Source: Cytobacillus oceanisediminis
GTDB lineage: Bacteria > Bacillota > Bacilli > Bacillales > Cytobacillaceae
Direction of reading: 5' to 3'
Assembly: GCF_022811925.1 (NCBI RefSeq)
Contig: NZ_CP065511.1
Span: 3,775,501-3,839,500 of the forward strand
Length of the DNA stretch: 64,000 bases
A model generated the notes under the pieces. That model was not told the origin of the DNA, made no database searches, and was given only the letters and a program-made list of their open reading frames with translations. This document shows, piece by piece, positions 62,646 to 64,000 of this stretch (positions are counted from its first letter, which is position 1; every line of letters starts with the position of its first letter). Position numbers and translations under genes: made by a program.

Positions 62646-63338
62646 TTAACGTTCCTGCAGGATACTCATTTGCAAAAATTTCTCAACCAGCTCTAAATGT
62701 TCAATCATATTCTTATGCGCCTGATCGGGCTGCTTATTTTTAATAGACAAATAGATACCCAGATGCTGCTCTTCAATCTTTTTTGCGATATCATCTCGTG
62801 TTTGAAGATATTGATGGAAATCGATCATGGATTTTTTCAATGTTTCAGATATAAATTGCACAAATTGGATAAGTATATCATTGCCTGCTGCATGGGCAAT
62901 CGCCATATGAAACTGATAATCCTCCTCCCATCCATGGATGGCTGCATCGGAAATCAGCTTATTCATCTTCGCCAAATCCGCTTCCGACCGATTTGCGGCT
63001 GCCATTTCAGCGAGACCCGTTTCAACCATTTTTCTTGCCTGGAATAACTCGTGGATGTCTTTAATGCCAGGATGCAAATGAGGACTTTTAAAAAGCTTTG
63101 ATGAATCAAATCGGGATATATAAGTGCCTTCTCCCTGTTTCACATGCACTATTCCTTTTCCCTGCAATGAGGTTAGAGCATCCCTGACAGCGGATCGGCC
63201 GACACCAAACAGTTCGCATAACTCTCTCACTGATGGCAGCTTTTCTCCTGGTTTAAAGGATCCTTTGGCAATCATATCTTCAATTTGCTCTGCAGCAATT
63301 TCAGAAATTTTTCGCGTTGAAATCTTTTTTACATTCAT
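62646..63338 (-). CDS. FadR-family GntR regulator (GlcC/LldR-like)
   Basis: 230 residues. N-terminal winged helix: GEKLPSVRELCELFGVGRSAVRDALTSL, VHVKQGEGTYIS. C-terminal FCD domain of helices: LFQARKMVETGLAEMAA, FHMAIAHAAGNDILIQF and EQHLGIYLSIKNKQPDQAHKNM, with the Asp/His metal residues of this family. Relatives (GlcC, LldR) sense glycolate or lactate. Directly upstream of glcE, so a local regulator of the pathway; a palindrome lies in its own promoter region. Confidence 0.9.
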   Translation of the reverse strand: MNVKKISTRKISEIAAEQIEDMIAKGSFKPGEKLPSVRELCELFGVGRSAVRDALTSLQGKGIVHVKQGEGTYISRFDSSKLFKSPHLHPGIKDIHELFQARKMVETGLAEMAAANRSEADLAKMNKLISDAAIHGWEEDYQFHMAIAHAAGNDILIQFVQFISETLKKSMIDFHQYLQTRDDIAKKIEEQHLGIYLSIKNKQPDQAHKNMIEHLELVEKFLQMSILQER

Positions 63339-63365
63339 TCTCTTGCCTCCTTCCTTGCAGACGTC

Positions 63366-63380
63366 ACATATCTGATATGT
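63366..63380. promoter_or_regulatory. Palindrome upstream of the FadR-type regulator
   Basis: ACATATC-T-GATATGT, perfect 7-bp arms, 28-42 bases before the start codon. Probable autoregulatory operator. Confidence 0.55.
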
Positions 63381-63476
63381 TATATGATACTTCCTATTAA
63401 ATCACGGCAAATTGTAATAATCAATAAAATATTTAGAATTTATTAAAAATTCTTATTGGGGTTTGAACATAGGGTT

Positions 63477-63945
63477 CATTCGGACAGGTGCAGAAGAAAT
63501 CCGGGAGGTTGAGTCCGAATACGATGCTCATTCGGACATATGTAGAGGATATCCGTGAAATTGAGTCCGAATACATTGCTCATTCGGACAGATGTAGAGG
63601 ATATCCGTGAAATTGAGTCCGAATACGATGCTCATTCGGACAGGTGTAGAGGATATCCGTGAAATTGAGTCCGAATACATTGCTCATTCGGACAGATGTA
63701 GAGGATATCCGTGAAATTGAGTCCGAATACGATGCTCATTCGGACAGGTGTAGAGGATATCCGTGAAATTGAGTCCGAATACATTGCTCATTCGGACAGA
63801 TGTAGAGGATATCCGTGAAATTGAGTCCGAATACGATGCTCATTCGGACAGGTGTAGAGGATATCCGTGAAATTGAGTCCGAATACATTGCTCATTCGGA
63901 CAGGTGCAGAAGATATTTGAGAAAACAAGTCCGAAACTTAGGTCT
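63477..63945. repeat. Tandem array, 52-bp period, nine units
   Basis: CATTCGGACA begins units at 63477, 63529, 63581, 63633, 63685, 63737, 63789, 63841 and 63893, exactly 52 bases apart. Each full unit carries ATTCGGAC, the palindrome GGATATCC and GTCCGAAT, about 9-10 bases apart. Units 3-8 alternate two variants (AGATG...ACGATGCT and AGGTG...ACATTGCT), so 104-bp dimers repeat three times; the end units are more diverged. Not coding. 63381-63476 and 63946-64000 show nothing recognisable. Confidence 0.95.
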
Positions 63946-64000
63946 GATAAAGAAGTTAATACAATCTCCATCTTCGCTGAAAGCAAGAACCTGAAGGTGA

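Noticed and set aside
63477..63945. CRISPR array
   Set aside because: Units are contiguous 52-bp repeats with no unique spacers and no cas genes nearby.

Overview
The window reads as a piece of a Bacillaceae chromosome (Bacillus / Cytobacillus / Mesobacillus type). The basis is low-to-moderate GC, strong AAGGAGG-type ribosome sites, frequent TTG/GTG starts, many Rho-independent terminators, a T-box leader in front of brnQ, and Bacillus-type gene sets (mhq quinone detoxification, ytr-like GntR/ABC operon, YitT, lutP). The species assignment is inference. I see no rRNA, tRNA, CRISPR, prophage or intact insertion sequence. Most genes lie on the minus strand.

Layout. 1-5.8 kb: 3' part of a molybdopterin oxidoreductase, a P-loop kinase, a DUF3231 protein, a NUDIX hydrolase, a YitT membrane protein and a ZIP metal transporter with a promoter/operator palindrome. 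5.9-6.6 kb: decayed DNA with a glycosyltransferase remnant and a long hairpin. 6.6-11 kb: the quinone/electrophile region (mhqR, frameshifted mhqO, mhqD, wrbA-like, pirin), with an MhqR-type operator. 11-15 kb: iron alcohol dehydrogenase, modB behind a 45-codon modA remnant, a GNAT protein and CorA. 15.1-16.8 kb: T-box and brnQ. 16.9-22.5 kb: GNAT enzymes, a toroid-fold protein, a nitroreductase, a frameshifted hydrolase, a VOC protein and a flavodoxin-like reductase. 22.6-28.6 kb: a V4R/STAS sensor protein, a two-component system, a secreted protein of eight 28-residue repeats, and a MATE exporter. 28.7-31.6 kb: ArsR/SRPBCC pair, DUF169, methyltransferase, and a 52-bp tandem array.

31.6-48.2 kb is catabolic. 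A branched-chain-type ABC importer (livG, livH, livM, binding protein, livF) is interleaved with two acyl/aryl-CoA ligases. After a small HEIGH metalloprotease-like gene, a GIY-YIG gene and pssA comes a beta-oxidation-like cluster (CoA transferase/racemase, acyl-CoA ligase, thiolase, acyl-CoA dehydrogenase, SDR). Together they look like uptake, CoA activation and degradation of a branched or aromatic acid. 48.4-52.2 kb: a GntR - ABC ATPase - permease - ECF sigma operon with a clear operator.

52.3-63.4 kb is a coherent glycolate/glyoxylate module: LutP-type permease, IclR regulator, fumarylacetoacetase-like hydrolase, malate synthase G, glycolate oxidase GlcDFE and a FadR-type GntR regulator. 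An approximately 18-30 bp motif recurs upstream of lutP, the malate synthase gene and glcE, suggesting one regulon. The window ends in nine units of a second, unrelated 52-bp tandem array.

Most notable: the shared motif of the glycolate module, the eight-repeat secreted protein with activator-type direct repeats beside a two-component system, two different arrays with the same 52-bp period, and two genes each broken by an apparent one-base loss next to a G-run.
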